The notes beneath the pieces are model-generated. The model saw only the letters and a list, made by a program, of their open reading frames with translations. It ran no database searches and was not told where the DNA came from. The position numbers were made by a program, and so were the translations under genes. A stretch of DNA of 64,000 nucleotides from Hippopus hippopus (Eukaryota > Mollusca > Bivalvia > Cardiida > Cardiidae), in NCBI GenBank assembly GCA_946811185.2, contig OX328107.1, forward strand, positions 13,543,565 through 13,607,564. The letters run 5' to 3'. Shown here one piece after another: positions 20,865 through 31,314 of the stretch (the stretch's first letter is position 1; each line of letters starts with the position of its first letter).

Positions 20865-21046
20865 TTCCCCTTCAGGTCCTGTAGCCCGTCAAGAATGTTG
20901 TAAACCAGATTGGAATTTAGCCGAAATCTTACTAGACCAGATAGGAATTGTTATTTGGCCTTGCCCAGATAGGAATTCTTATTTGGTCGAGCCAGATTCC
21001 GGATCTGGCTGAACAATTTTTAGCTAGATAGAAATTTTAATGTGGC
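20865..21046. repeat. GATAGGAATT/AATTCCTATC palindromic short-repeat array, left part
   Basis: CCAGATTGGAATTTAGCC, CAGATAGGAATTGTTATTTGG and CAGATAGGAATTCTTATTTGG alternate with GATTCCGGATCTGGCT. The array continues beyond the retrotransposon at 28661-28710, and a related one lies at 29450-29690. Confidence 0.65.
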
Positions 21047-21051
21047 TAGAG

Positions 21052-23184
21052 TGTCAGAAATAATCTGTAAGGTACAGGCAGTACCACATGTTGTATATAG
21101 TTTAATGACTATCATTGTGAGTACCGGGAGTACTTTGATCGTTTGATGCTTTAGTACTGTTTTTGGAATACATTGTTTCTTTTGAATAAATCAGTGTTTA
21201 TGTTGTGTTAAATAATATGCATTTTTGTTTTGTTATATTCTGCAATAGATACATTGTAATTTCACGTTTTAAGTCTCGGTAGATTATCAGGTCAAGAAAT
21301 CATAACGCTTTTAGAAACATAAAATTCTGACCCTGTTTAGTCGACTTATAATTGGTGAATATTAATAGTGCCAAACTTCTCATCGTTCCACGTTGTTGCA
21401 ACATTACACTGCGACAGCAATTTCTCTCCGTAACCCATTTCAGAGAAATCACTCTTTTCACGCTGTGGATATAGGCATAGGGGTACGTAGTTTGACTCCT
21501 GTCACCCATAGACTAAAACAAGGGATTTAACTGTATGCAGCCCGTTACTCGCCCCCGGTTACAAAAAACAACGTATCTTTTCTACCCCATCAGTTATTCT
21601 CCTAATTTTTTCTACAGCTGAGAGCTAAAACATTTTTCTACCAGAAAAACACAACTGTTTGTCAGTGGCTAATGCAGTCTGGCTGATACATTAGCTCGAA
21701 CTTGTAAACTCGCTCAAAAATCTTCGCCATTAACACGGGTTCGTACATTCAATACTGACGTTCGCGCATATAAACCAATGAATTTCTCGTTCCAAACAGT
21801 GTCACCGTACTGTCACGTGACAAAAAGGTGTGAGCAGTTGTACGAAATTTCATTGGTTGAATTCACGACTGTTAGTACATATCAACCGATGAAATTTCTC
21901 GTTGCAAACAATGTCACATGACAGAAGATGGCTGCAGCTGTTCGAAATAAGAACGTGGATCACAAATTCAACGAATTCTGAGGCGTTTCGTCGTTATTGA
22001 AGATAAAGACTATAGGTCAGTAGTATTTTTAAACATGTTTAAAGGGTGGGTGCCGCTAATGCTGCGTTTCATTGGATCTAAAGTGCATTTTATATCTTGA
22101 AAACGGATGTACGAACCCGAGTCAATGGCGAAGATTTTTGAGCGAGTTTACAAGTTCGAGCGAATGTATCAGCCAGACTGCATTAGCCACTGACAAACAG
22201 TTGTGTTTTTCTAGTAGAAAAATGTTTTAGCTCTCAACTGTAGAAAAAAATAGGAGAATAACTGATGGGGTAGAAAAGATACGTTGTTTTTTGTAACCGG
22301 GGGCGAGTAACGGACTGCATACAGTTAAATCCCTTGTTTATAATATATAGTCTATGGATGCCAGGAATCAAACTACGGACCGCTATGGATATAGGCGACA
22401 CAAAGTTGAGCAGATCGACTAGCACAGAGCAAGATCGACAGAGGCTCAGCATTCGTCTTCCCATCTACAACGCTGAGGAGTAAACGACGCTCGTCTACGC
22501 TTCAAACAGCCCAGCTTCAGAGAGGTCCATCCTCACTCCAAAAAACGTTGGATTGATTCGGGAGCTATTCGAACGAACCAGCCTCAAACAGCCCAGCTTC
22601 AGAGAGGCTCAGACTCATTCCAAGCACGATAGACTGACTCGGGATGTTGCTTCAACACGTCCCATACAGACCCAGCCTCAAACAAGCCCGTTCCAAGCAC
22701 TTTGAAGCTGAGACGTCTTGTCTTACAGTTCTGGCCTAGGCAGTGAGGGTTGAACAGATCGGTCTGAAACACAGACCGACAGCGGTTCAGCACAACACCG
22801 TTCCTGGCCAGCTTCAGACAGACTTGGAAGTGTTTCACAGGAACTTGTTTGAAGACGTTTGAAGCCAAATAAGACTGACAGGGTGTTTGAAGCCAAGACA
22901 CGAACGACAGTCTGAAGCAACGTTCATACTCCGTCCGTGTTAAACCAAAGACAGAAGTTTGAGCTTGGCACTTTGTCTCTATAGACTGTATAAGACAGTC
23001 GTTTGGCGTCCAACGGATAATCTACCAAGACAGTAGTTTGATGCTTTTGTGTTTTTAGTTTCAAATCAATTGAGGCCAGATAGCCTGAGGAAAATTCTAT
23101 ATATCACCCAAACTGTACATATTCCCTGGTAAGACATTGTCACCTGAGAGACAAACCCACTCTTCGTCATCATATCTGTTGACA
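21052..23184 (+). repeat. 5' LTR, split by a nested element
   Basis: It spans TGTCAGAAAT to CTGTTGACA. Excluding the nested 908-bp insertion and its duplication it is about 1.21 kb, equal to the 3' LTR. An AATAAA signal at about 21185 is shared with the 3' LTR. Small ORFs on its minus strand have no meaning. Confidence 0.9.
21478..22385. mobile_element. Non-autonomous long-TIR element nested in the 5' LTR
   Basis: Both ends read inward as TAG(G/C)GGT(A/C)CGTAGTTTGA and the match continues for about 250 bp, including ACTCGCCCCCGGTTAC and TGTCAGTGGCTAATGCAG. The interior of about 400 bp has no ORF. TGGATATAGGC is duplicated at 21466-21476 and 22386-22396, an 11-bp direct repeat, present once in the 3' LTR as TGGATATAAGC. 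Long inverted ends with a 9-11 bp duplication are typical of Mutator-like elements, but no transposase is present to confirm. Confidence 0.8.
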
Positions 23185-23187
23185 ACT

Positions 23188-23205
23188 TGGAAGCTCGTCC
23201 GGGAT
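23188..23205 (+). other. Primer-binding site, tRNA-Pro-like
   Basis: TGGAAGCTCGTCCGGGAT starts 4 bp after the LTR end. It differs at two positions from the proline-tRNA primer site known in gammaretroviruses, so tRNA-Pro is the likely primer; exact matching to the host tRNA was not possible. Confidence 0.7.
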
Positions 23206-23263
23206 AGTTTTGAGCGGGTATTTTAGACTTGGGTTTATTGTACTGAAACACTGATATATAGAA

Positions 23264-24571
23264 ATGGACTTCAGCAAGTGGATAGAGGCCGGAGAACGTT
23301 TAGGTTTAGAAGGGTCTGAGCTGAGGCAGTATGTAGAGAAAAAAGAGACCGAGTACTTAGAAAGAGAAGAGAGGGCCAGGGAACGCGAGGAAAGACAGGC
23401 AGAGATGCAGCGCGAAGAAGAAAGCAAACGTCGGTCGTATGAGATGGAACTACGATCTCGAGAACTAGAAATTCTCAGACTTAGGTCCGAAATGAAGTCT
23501 AGAGCAGAGGGTTCAACGTCGCTGTTTGAAACCAACAACAAATCCCCCAGACCGAAACTTCCGAAGTTTGAGGAAGGAAAGGACGACATGGACGCTTATA
23601 TCGAGCGTTTTGAGCATTTCGCTACTAGCCAGGGCTGGCCACATGAAACTTGGGCCATCAGTTTGAGTTCACTTTTGAGCGGTAAAGGTCTTGAAGTGTA
23701 CACCAGCATGCCTCCGGAGTCGGCGAATGACTACAAAACTTTGAAGAAAGCTGTACTGAGGCGGTATCAACTGACTGAAGACGGTTTCAGACAAAAGTTT
23801 CGAGATAGCAAGCCCGAGCAGGGAGAAACGGTTTTTCAGTTTATAGCTAGACTGTCACGATACTTTGAGCGATGGGTTGATATGGCGGAGGTAGAAAAGT
23901 CATTTGAGGGTTTGACAGACTTGCTCGTTCGAGAACAGTTCACCAGGACTTGTTCCCCCGAACTTGCACTGTTTTTGAAGGAAAGAATGCCAAGATCCTT
24001 GCAAGAGTTCACAACTTTAGCTGAGCAGTACGTCGAGGCACATGGAAGTATGGTATCTTCAAAAGGTTCTAAACCAAAACAAAACCAGTCTTCAACGAAG
24101 CAAAAATTGAAGTGTTTCGTGTGTGACAAAGAAGGGCATATTGCGAAGGATTGTAGATCTGGGAAGTCAAAACAGGACTCCAAACAGAAAGTGTCGGTTT
24201 TGTGCACTATCGAAAATATGGAGGGTGAGAGAAACATGAAGTTGGAGCAAGGCTATGTAGGTTCCAACAGAGTCAAGGTTTTGAGGGATACAGGCTGCGA
24301 ACTAGCTGCCGTGAGGCGACATTTGGTTGGAGACGACCAAATCTTAGACAAAAGGTATCTGATGATTACCATAGACGGCGAAGCAAAGATAGTTCCAGCT
24401 GCCCGAATCCATGTAGATACTCCATATCGAGGGGAGCTTGAAGTCATGGTACCGAAGTCATTGATTTGTGACTTGGTGATCGGAAACACCCAGGGGTCTC
24501 AGACATTCCGGTCCCAAGCAACCGTGAAGATTCCCAGTCAAACACAGAAACTTTGGCTGGGGCAGTTTTGA
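23264..24571 (+). CDS. gag-pro: Gag with SCAN-like capsid, CCHC knuckle and aspartic protease
   Basis: This intact 435-codon ORF encodes the structural polyprotein of the particle plus protease. Residues about 25-85 are a charged coiled coil (EREERAREREERQ). Residues about 105-260 are the capsid. Its second half, from about 175 (FRQKFRDSKPEQGETVFQF through LVREQFTRTCSPELALFL to AEQYVEA), has the layout of the vertebrate SCAN domain. A CX2CX4HX4C nucleic-acid knuckle (CFVCDKEGHIAKDC) is at 284-297. The protease has its catalytic DTG at 342-344 (followed by C where A is usual) and DLVIGN near 401-406. The first ATG after the 5' untranslated leader is used. The stop lies inside the start of the pol frame, so pol is in the -1 frame. 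Confidence 0.9.
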   Translation: MDFSKWIEAGERLGLEGSELRQYVEKKETEYLEREERAREREERQAEMQREEESKRRSYEMELRSRELEILRLRSEMKSRAEGSTSLFETNNKSPRPKLPKFEEGKDDMDAYIERFEHFATSQGWPHETWAISLSSLLSGKGLEVYTSMPPESANDYKTLKKAVLRRYQLTEDGFRQKFRDSKPEQGETVFQFIARLSRYFERWVDMAEVEKSFEGLTDLLVREQFTRTCSPELALFLKERMPRSLQEFTTLAEQYVEAHGSMVSSKGSKPKQNQSSTKQKLKCFVCDKEGHIAKDCRSGKSKQDSKQKVSVLCTIENMEGERNMKLEQGYVGSNRVKVLRDTGCELAAVRRHLVGDDQILDKRYLMITIDGEAKIVPAARIHVDTPYRGELEVMVPKSLICDLVIGNTQGSQTFRSQATVKIPSQTQKLWLGQF

Positions 24572-27391
24572 CCAGGGCTCAGGTTAAGAAGAAAGAAAAA
24601 TCGTTGAGCCCATTGAAGGTTTCAAAAACTCAACAAAGTCAGGAAATCAACACCGATGAGCTGAGGTCGGCTCAGACGGAAGACAAGTCGTTGGAACGAC
24701 TGTGGAAACACGCCGACAGCAAAACAGTATTCAAAACCAGGGGTGGAAATACGTTTTCATACATGGTTCGAAAAGACATACTGTACAGAGTGTTTCAGGA
24801 GAAACGAGGCTCATCGACGTTTGAAGTCAGACAAATTGTGGTTTCAAAACTACAGAGACATAGAGTCATGGAACTCGCTCATGAGTCCATAGTAGATGGA
24901 CATTTATCTTCAAAAAAGACAGAAGATAGGATTTCAAGCAGTTTTCACTGGCCTGGCATCTCGAGCGATGTAACAAGGTTTTGTCGTTCGTGTGATATTT
25001 GTCAGAAAACTATACCTAGGGGCAGGGTTACAAAAGTTCCGCTGGGACAGATGCCTATTATAGAAATCCCGTTTCACCGTGTAGCTGTTGATCTCATCGG
25101 CCCGATAACTCCAGTTTCGGACAGAGGCAACAGATACATTCTCACAGTTGTAGACTACGCTACAAGGTACCCTGAGGCTATAGCATTGCCAAAAATTGAG
25201 GCCGAGCGAGTGGCCGAAGCACTGTTTGAAATATTTTCGAGGGTAGGGTTTCCTTCTGAAATACTGAGTGACAGAGGAACACAGTTTACCTCAGAGTTGA
25301 TGCAGGAAGTTTCTAGACTGGTTTCAGTGAAACAGCTTTTCACAACCCCATACAACCCGAAATGCAATGGTTTGTGTGAGCGCATGAACGGAGTTTTGAA
25401 GAGCATGCTTAAAAAGATGTGTCAAGAAAAACCCCAAGACTGGGACAGATACCTTCCAGCAGTTTTGTTTGCATACAGAGAAGTCCCGCAGGCAAGCACT
25501 GGGTTTTCACCGTTCGAGCTTCTCTACGGTCGCACAGTGCGTGGACCGATGCAAGCTTTGAAAGAGCTATGGACGGAACAAGAAACGCCCGAAACCAGAA
25601 GCACGTATGAGTATGTGCTTGACTTGAGGCAGAGACTTGAAGAAACATGCAGAATTGCTTGGGAGAGTTTGAGCGAAGCCCAGAGCACGTTCAAGCACCA
25701 CTATGACAAGAAAGCACGAAAGCGAAATTTGCGGGTTGGAGACAAAGTTTTGGTTTTGCTGCCTACAAACCATAACAAAATGCTATTACATTGGAAAGGA
25801 CCGTTTGAAGTGGTCGAAATAGTGAACAAGATGGACTACAGATTTCGGGTAGGAGACAAAATTAACACCTATCATATTAATTTGTTGAAGAAGTATGAAG
25901 ACCGAAGTCAAGTAGTTTCAGCCACAGCAGCGGTTATTGAGGCCGAGCACCATTCCGACGTCGGAGCTGTAGACGACGAAAATTTGCTCGAATTAACCAA
26001 CTTGAAGGGTGCTGAAACTTGGCGTGATGTTCAGATCAGCGATCAATTGTCTCCATGCCAACAGAACGAAGTTACAGAGTTGTTACAAGAGTACAGCTCT
26101 ATATTCACAGACAGACCGGGCACAACGATGTTGACCCAACACAAAGTAGAACTGACTAGTTCAAACCCGATTCGTGTGAGACAGTATCCAATACCTTATG
26201 CAAAGAGGGAGGAGATTGACTCTGAAGTCGAGACAATGTTGGAGGCTGGAGTCATATAGCCTGCCAGCTCAGAGTACAATTGGCCCATTGTTATGGTGAA
26301 AAAGCGCGATGGTACCAGCCGGTTTTGCATAGACTTCAGAAAGATCAACGCCGTGACAAAGTTTGACACCGAACCCATTGGTTGTGTCGACGACATTTTG
26401 GCCAAGTTGAAAGTCGATAAGTTTTTCACAAAAATTGACCTTGCGAAGGGGTATTGGCAGATTCCTGTACAAGAAAGTTCGAGACCTGTGACTGCTTTTT
26501 CAACTGCAAAAGGTAGTTACCAATTTAGAAAAATGCCTTTTGGGATGGTAAATTCTGGGGCGACATTCAATCGTATGATGCGAAAACTATTGAAGGGTTG
26601 TTCGCAGGCAGACAACTACGTTGATGACATTTTGGGTCATACCCAGTCATGGAAGCAGCACATGGCTATGCTCAGAGACTTGTTTGAGCGAATCAAAAAT
26701 GTAGGTTTGACTGTCAGGCCGTCAAAATGTTTGATAGGTTTCACGGGACACATTGTCGGTAATGTCATTGTTCAAATGGAGGACAAGCTTATGAAAATCA
26801 GAGATGCTGAGCAACCCGTGACGAAAAAGCAAGTACAGGCATTTTTGGGCTTAGCTGGATACTACTGTTGGTTCATACCGTCCTTCGCTGAAATAGCGGC
26901 ACCACTGACAGACTTAACCAAGAAAGGTTTGACTAATAAGTTTGTTTGGTGTCCAGAGCACGAACATTCGTTTCAAACATTGAAATCACAACTTACCCAG
27001 AGGCCCATTACCAGACTTCAAAAAGACGTTTGTCCTACAAACAGATGCATCGGATAATGGGATAGGAGCAGCACTGCTGCAACAATTCGAGGATGGTATT
27101 TTTCCGATAGCATATGCAAGCAAAAAGTTGCTTCAAAGAGAAAAGAATTATTCCGTCACAGAACGGGAATGTTTGAGTATAGTGTTTGGAATCAAGAAAT
27201 TCCAAAAGTATCTGTACGGCAGAGAGTTTGTGTTGCATACAGATCATGCTCCTTTGTCTTACATTCAAAAGAGCAAACCTGAGAGTGCTAGGATCATGCG
27301 TTGGGCTCTGTTCCTACAAAATTATAGTTTCAGAGTCGAATCAATCAAAGGTTCAGAAAACGTTTGTGCCGACTATTTGAGTCGACAGTAG
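24472..27391 (+). pseudogene. pol: Pol: integrase, reverse transcriptase, RNase H (one stop, one frameshift)
   Basis: The frame is open from 24472, overlapping gag by 100 bp in the -1 frame; no ATG lies in the overlap, so frameshifting is the likely expression route. Counting from 24553: integrase HHCC zinc site at H110, H117, C147 and C150; catalytic D180, D240 and E276 with 35 residues between the last two (DD35E); GPF module at 416-418; then a linker and the RT N-terminus from about 525. An in-frame TAG at 26257-26259 interrupts RT. The same frame resumes with FTKIDLAKGYWQIP and the catalytic YVDD (about 26617-26628). Near 27020-27035, by an A-run, a one-base shift moves RNase H (TDASDNGIGAA to LSRQ) into another frame, ending at 27391. 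Both breaks would abolish full-length pol. Confidence 0.9.
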
Positions 27392-27433
27392 TTACAGATT
27401 ATTTTTCAATGTAAATATAGGATATATTTTCTT

Positions 27434-27446
27434 GAGAAGGGGGCAG
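27434..27446 (+). other. Polypurine tract
   Basis: GAGAAGGGGGCAG ends 2 bp before the 3' LTR. It is the expected plus-strand priming site. Confidence 0.8.
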
Positions 27447-27448
27447 TT

Positions 27449-28660
27449 TGTCAGAAATAATCTGTAAGGTACAGGCAGTACCACATGTTGTATATAGTTT
27501 AATGACTATCATTGTGAGTACCGGGAGTACTTTGATCATTTGATGCTTTAGTACTATTTTTGGAATACATTGTTTCTTTTGAATAAATCATAGATTTTAA
27601 TTTCAATTAGTGTTTATGTTGTGTTAAATAATATGCATTTTTGTTTTGTTATATTCTGCAATAGATACATTGTAATTTCACGTTTTAAGTCTTGGTAGAA
27701 TATCAGGTCAAGAAATCATAACGCTTTTAGAAACACAAAATTCTGACCCTGTTTAGTCGACTTATAATTGGTGAATATTAATAGTGCCAAATTTGTCATC
27801 GTTCCACGTTGTTGCAACATTACCCTGTGACAACAATTTCTCTCTGTAACCCATTTCAGAGAAATCGCTCTTTTCACGCTGTGGATATAAGCGACACAAA
27901 GCTGAGCAGATCGACAGAGGCTCAGCATTCGTCTTCCATCTACAACGCTGAGGAGTAAATGACGCTCGCCTACGCCTCAAACAGCCCAACTTCAGAGAGG
28001 TCCATCCTCACTCCAAAAAACGTTGGATTGACTCGGGAGTTATTCGAACGAACCAGCCTCAAACAGCCCAGCTTCAGAGAGACTCAGACTCATTCCAAGC
28101 ACGATAGACTGACTCGGGAAGTTGCTTCAACACGTCCCATACAGACCCAGCCTCAAACGGACCCGTTCCAAGCACTTTGAAGCTGAGACGTCTTGTCTCA
28201 CAGTTCTGGCCTAGGCAGTGAGGGTTGAACAGATCGGTCTGAAACACAGACCGACAGCGGTTCAGCACAACACCGTTCCTGGCCAGCTTCAGACAGACTT
28301 GGAAGTGTTTCACAGGAACTTGTTTGAAGACGTTTGAAGCCGAATAAGACTGACAGGGGTGTTTGAAGCCAAGACACGAACGACAGTCTGAAGCAACGTT
28401 CATACTCTGTCCGTGTTAAACCAAAGACAGAAGTTTGAGCTTGGCACTTTGTCTCCATAGACTGTATAAGACAGTCGTTTGGCGTCCGACGGATAATCTA
28501 CCAAGACAGTAGTTTGATGCTTTTGTGTTTTTAGTTTCAAATCAATTGAGGCCAGATAGCCTGAGGAAAATTCTATATATCACCCAAACTATACATATTC
28601 CCTGGTAAGACATTGTCACCTGAGAAACAAACCCACTCTTCATCATCATATCTCTTGACA
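27449..28660 (+). repeat. 3' LTR
   Basis: 1212 bp from TGTCAGAAATAATC to TCTTGACA. Compared with the 5' LTR it has a short extra segment (CATAGATTTTAATTTCAATT region) after AATAAA, a few substitutions, and lacks the nested element. The solo LTR at 40313-41535 also has the extra segment, so the 5' LTR probably carries the deletion. Confidence 0.9.
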
Positions 28661-28710
28661 TAGACCAATTCCGGATCTGCCTAGGTCAGATTGGAACCCC
28701 TATATAACGG
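28661..28710. repeat. Palindromic short-repeat array, right part
   Basis: TAGACCAATTCCGGATCTGCCTAGG and the following CAGATTGGAA resume the array seen at 20865-21046, showing that the retrotransposon inserted into it. Confidence 0.6.
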
Positions 28711-29445
28711 GCACTGACCTCTACATTGATAATTTGACTGAAGGTTTATTAGATGACTTAAGACCACCGATTATATGTTTCCAGAAGTTTAGAGAAATTA
28801 AGAAGGATAAATGAAAGTAATTAATTGGAATGGGTTTTTAATATCACCATGATTTGGTTCTGAGGCACAGGCTAATATATTATAATCACATGCCTTTGAT
28901 CTTCTTAAACTGTTGTCTCAACTGACCCCTTGTTCGCATTTGTTGATTTATTAGGTGTGAATAAGAGACAAAAGCAATTATAAAGATCAAAAATAGTTGT
29001 TGACTGAATGAGCTGAGAATCATTACATAAACAGAAAGAAATCATATAAGATTTCGGTAAATACATGTGAAATGAAAATTCAATAATCATGTATAATAAT
29101 ACGCAGACAGTAACTATGAGCAGAGCAGATTAAAATGTGTGGGGATTGGACATTTGTAATTTCATACAGTTAATACATTTTTCATGTTGCTTCCTAATGG
29201 CTGTAATTGGTCATTAAGTTCATACAGGAATACTGTGATATGCTTTTGAGTTTGAATATTTGCACAAAATACATCAAATATTTCCGAAATTGTTGTGTAC
29301 TTATTTGCTACTAGAAATAAAAACCGAGACCCTTTCAAGCAAAATGCAAAGTTGACAGCTCTTTTTATATACCAGCTCCAATTCTATGATGGAAATATTA
29401 CCAAAAGATGCTCAGGAACACTCACTAAAACCTGTTAAATACAAA
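28711..29445. other. AT-rich unique sequence
   Basis: Nothing is recognised; the 61-codon ORF on the minus strand has no domain. Confidence 0.4.
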
Positions 29446-29449
29446 GATT

Positions 29450-29690
29450 CCTATTTGGCCAGGTCAGATACAGAATAAGTGTAGCCGAAACAAGAATTCC
29501 TATTTGGTCTAGGCAGATCCAGAATCGGTCTAGCCAGATAAGAATTCCTATCTGGCTAAAAAGGTGTTTAGCCAGAACCAGAATCAGGCTAGACCGAAAA
29601 GAATCCTTATCTGGCCTAGGCCAGATAAGAATTTCTGTCTAGTATAGCCCGTTTCCGGTTTTGGCTAAATTCCTATCTAGTCTATGACAT
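29450..29690. repeat. Palindromic short-repeat array, second site
   Basis: Units such as AGATAAGAATTCCTATCT (palindromic around GAATTC) alternate with GGCTAGACC/GGTCTAGCC and TCCAGAATCGGTC. About eight units of 25-35 bp. Confidence 0.7.
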
Positions 29691-29984
29691 GTGCATATTT
29701 CAAAATAATTTGGAAATTTAGGGTAAAACGTGTTCTTATGAGACGCCACTTTTTATGCCTGAAAGTGAAATAATTTAAAAGCAGCATGCTTCTGTAGTCA
29801 ACTAGCCATAAATTCCGTTTATCTACGAACAGAGACTCGCAATACCACCGATTGGATTTCCACCGCCGCCCGAACGCATGGATTACTGTATAAAATGAAA
29901 AGTTAGAAAGAAATTTAATTCCCCAATCAAATTGACCTGTGTTTACCTAGGAAAGCCTTTCACGACTATAGTTGCCTTTTGCGG

Positions 29985-30050
29985 CTAATGTAGATGAAAG
30001 GTCAGAATGCACTGAACAATACGAGTAACCTCTGATCTACACTGTTTGCA
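29985..30050. repeat. Family C hairpin relic
   Basis: AATGTAGATGAAAGGTCAGAATGC with a decayed return arm CTCTGATCTACACTGTTTGC. Confidence 0.4.
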
Positions 30051-30505
30051 AACCTGAGAATTGTAATTATCTGTGTATATTATGTATTGTTAGAAAGAAA
30101 TCTGATTTCCATATCAAACTGATCTGTGTTTACCTATATTAATATTTAGACATTAACTTTTCACGCCTGACCAATCTAATTTTATATCAGTTCTTTCTTT
30201 CAAGATGGTGACTGTACCATTTGATCTATCAGCTAATTTCTTTACCATTACAAAAAGCGTGTTATAATTCCAGCGTCCACTAGTGTAACTGTTGATTTAA
30301 ATAGGCGCTGTGTACGAATGTACAACCCCTTGATCCCAACCTCTATAAATTGTAACTACCAGACTCCTGGAAATAGTGTCTTATTTCTCTAGCGTCTTGT
30401 ACTGTAGCTGCTGCTATAAATAAACGATACATCTAGATAGGAGTATATAGTATTCCTTGAACCCAGCGCCTATAAAAAGAAACTGCCATGCTTGTACGCC
30501 CTGAA
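30051..30505. other. Unique sequence, nothing recognised
   Basis: TCCTTGAACCCAGCGCCTATAA and TCCCAACCTCTATAA repeat loosely at about 30335 and 30455. No gene is seen. Confidence 0.35.
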
Positions 30506-30556
30506 TCCCTCGGTAGCTCAGTGAGTTAGATGGCAGGTACCAAAGACTTTGAACAG

Positions 30557-30850
30557 CCCGAATAGCTAAAATGGTGGAGCGTAGGACTTGTAAACGTCAA
30601 GACTTGGGTCAATTTAGGATGTGGGTTCGAGCCCCACGGCTGGCCATCTAAAATCACTAATAATCTATCGGATGAGACGTTAAACCGAGGTCCCGTGTGA
30701 CGGTGCTATACACCGAGCACATTAAAGCACCATGCGTAACTTAGGATGGGTTTCGTCCTGTATCATGCTCTTTCCCCTTGTAACATAACTAACAGCCTTC
30801 ATATGGGCAACCGGTGACGACTATAAAGAAACGGAAAATCAATCAATCTA
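30557..30850 (+). repeat. tRNA-derived SINE, near full length
   Basis: The head GCCCGAATAGCTAAAATGG (A box region) and GTGGGTTCGAGCCCCAC (B box) resemble a tRNA-Thr-type gene with extra bases in the anticodon arm. The body has GGATGAGACGTTAAACCGAG followed by GTCCCGTGTGA, a core found in many invertebrate SINEs. The 3' part includes ACTAACAGCCTTCATATGGG and the tail is AATCAATC. The 3' part recurs at 6225-6325. Transcription would be by RNA polymerase III and mobilisation by a partner LINE. The SINE subfamily name is not certain. Confidence 0.75.
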
Positions 30851-31017
30851 CAAGCTGATGTTTTAACATGATATCAATTACTTTTGCTTAATAAAGACTG
30901 ATCTCTAAATGAAAATAATTCCTTCACAATGGGCATACAAAATTTGATTGGCTTACCCAATTTCATGAACTTGAAATCTAAATGTAGACCTTAACACAAC
31001 TATAGTACCCGTTGTAG

Positions 31018-31082
31018 GCAGTATAGATCGAGATCAGACTCCACAGTACGTGCAGTCTGATCTTTCATCTACACTGTCTGCC
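31018..31082. repeat. Family C central hairpin
   Basis: AGATCGAGATCAGACTCCAC faces GTGCAGTCTGATCTTTCATC, flanked by GGCAGTATA and CTGTCTGCC: a clean stand-alone stem. Confidence 0.65.
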
Positions 31083-31314
31083 TTGCAGAGACATTCTGTG
31101 CACATACAGTTTTGGAATGATCCGTGTCTAATTTCTAGACTGAAAATGTATGTTCGGTTTATCCGAAATTAAATTCAGACTCAGTCTACGTGTCTAGAGC
31201 TGCTTCATTGATTTGATACTGTTCTTTGATAGGAGAAAGAGTGAACCCAGCAATGTGTCCGCTCGGGAAGGTAGAGGTGGTTCCAATAATCTACTACTTT
31301 GACGATTGATTGTT

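Larger units (their letters stand above)
21052..28660 (+). mobile_element. Gmr1-like Ty3/gypsy LTR retrotransposon (integrase before reverse transcriptase)
   Basis: Two long direct repeats beginning TGTCAGAAATAATCTG and ending TTGACA enclose gag, zinc knuckle, protease, integrase, reverse transcriptase and RNase H, in that order. A primer-binding site and a polypurine tract sit at the expected inner borders. The flanks TAGAG and TAGAC fit a 5-bp target duplication with one change. Ty3/gypsy elements normally place integrase last; integrase first with gypsy-type RT is the defining feature of the Gmr1 group. Without the nested insertion the length would be about 6.7 kb. The copy is recent-looking (LTRs very similar by eye) but defective in pol. 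Confidence 0.9.

Noticed and set aside
21300..28458. Minus-strand ORFs of 65-109 codons repeated near 22.8, 28.3 and (on plus) 40.7 kb
   Set aside because: They are recurrent only because they lie in copies of the same LTR; there is no domain and the frames differ between copies.
30508..30545. Separate tRNA gene just before the SINE
   Set aside because: Only an A-box-like GGTAGCTCAGTGAGTTAG is present; no B box or cloverleaf follows before the SINE head.
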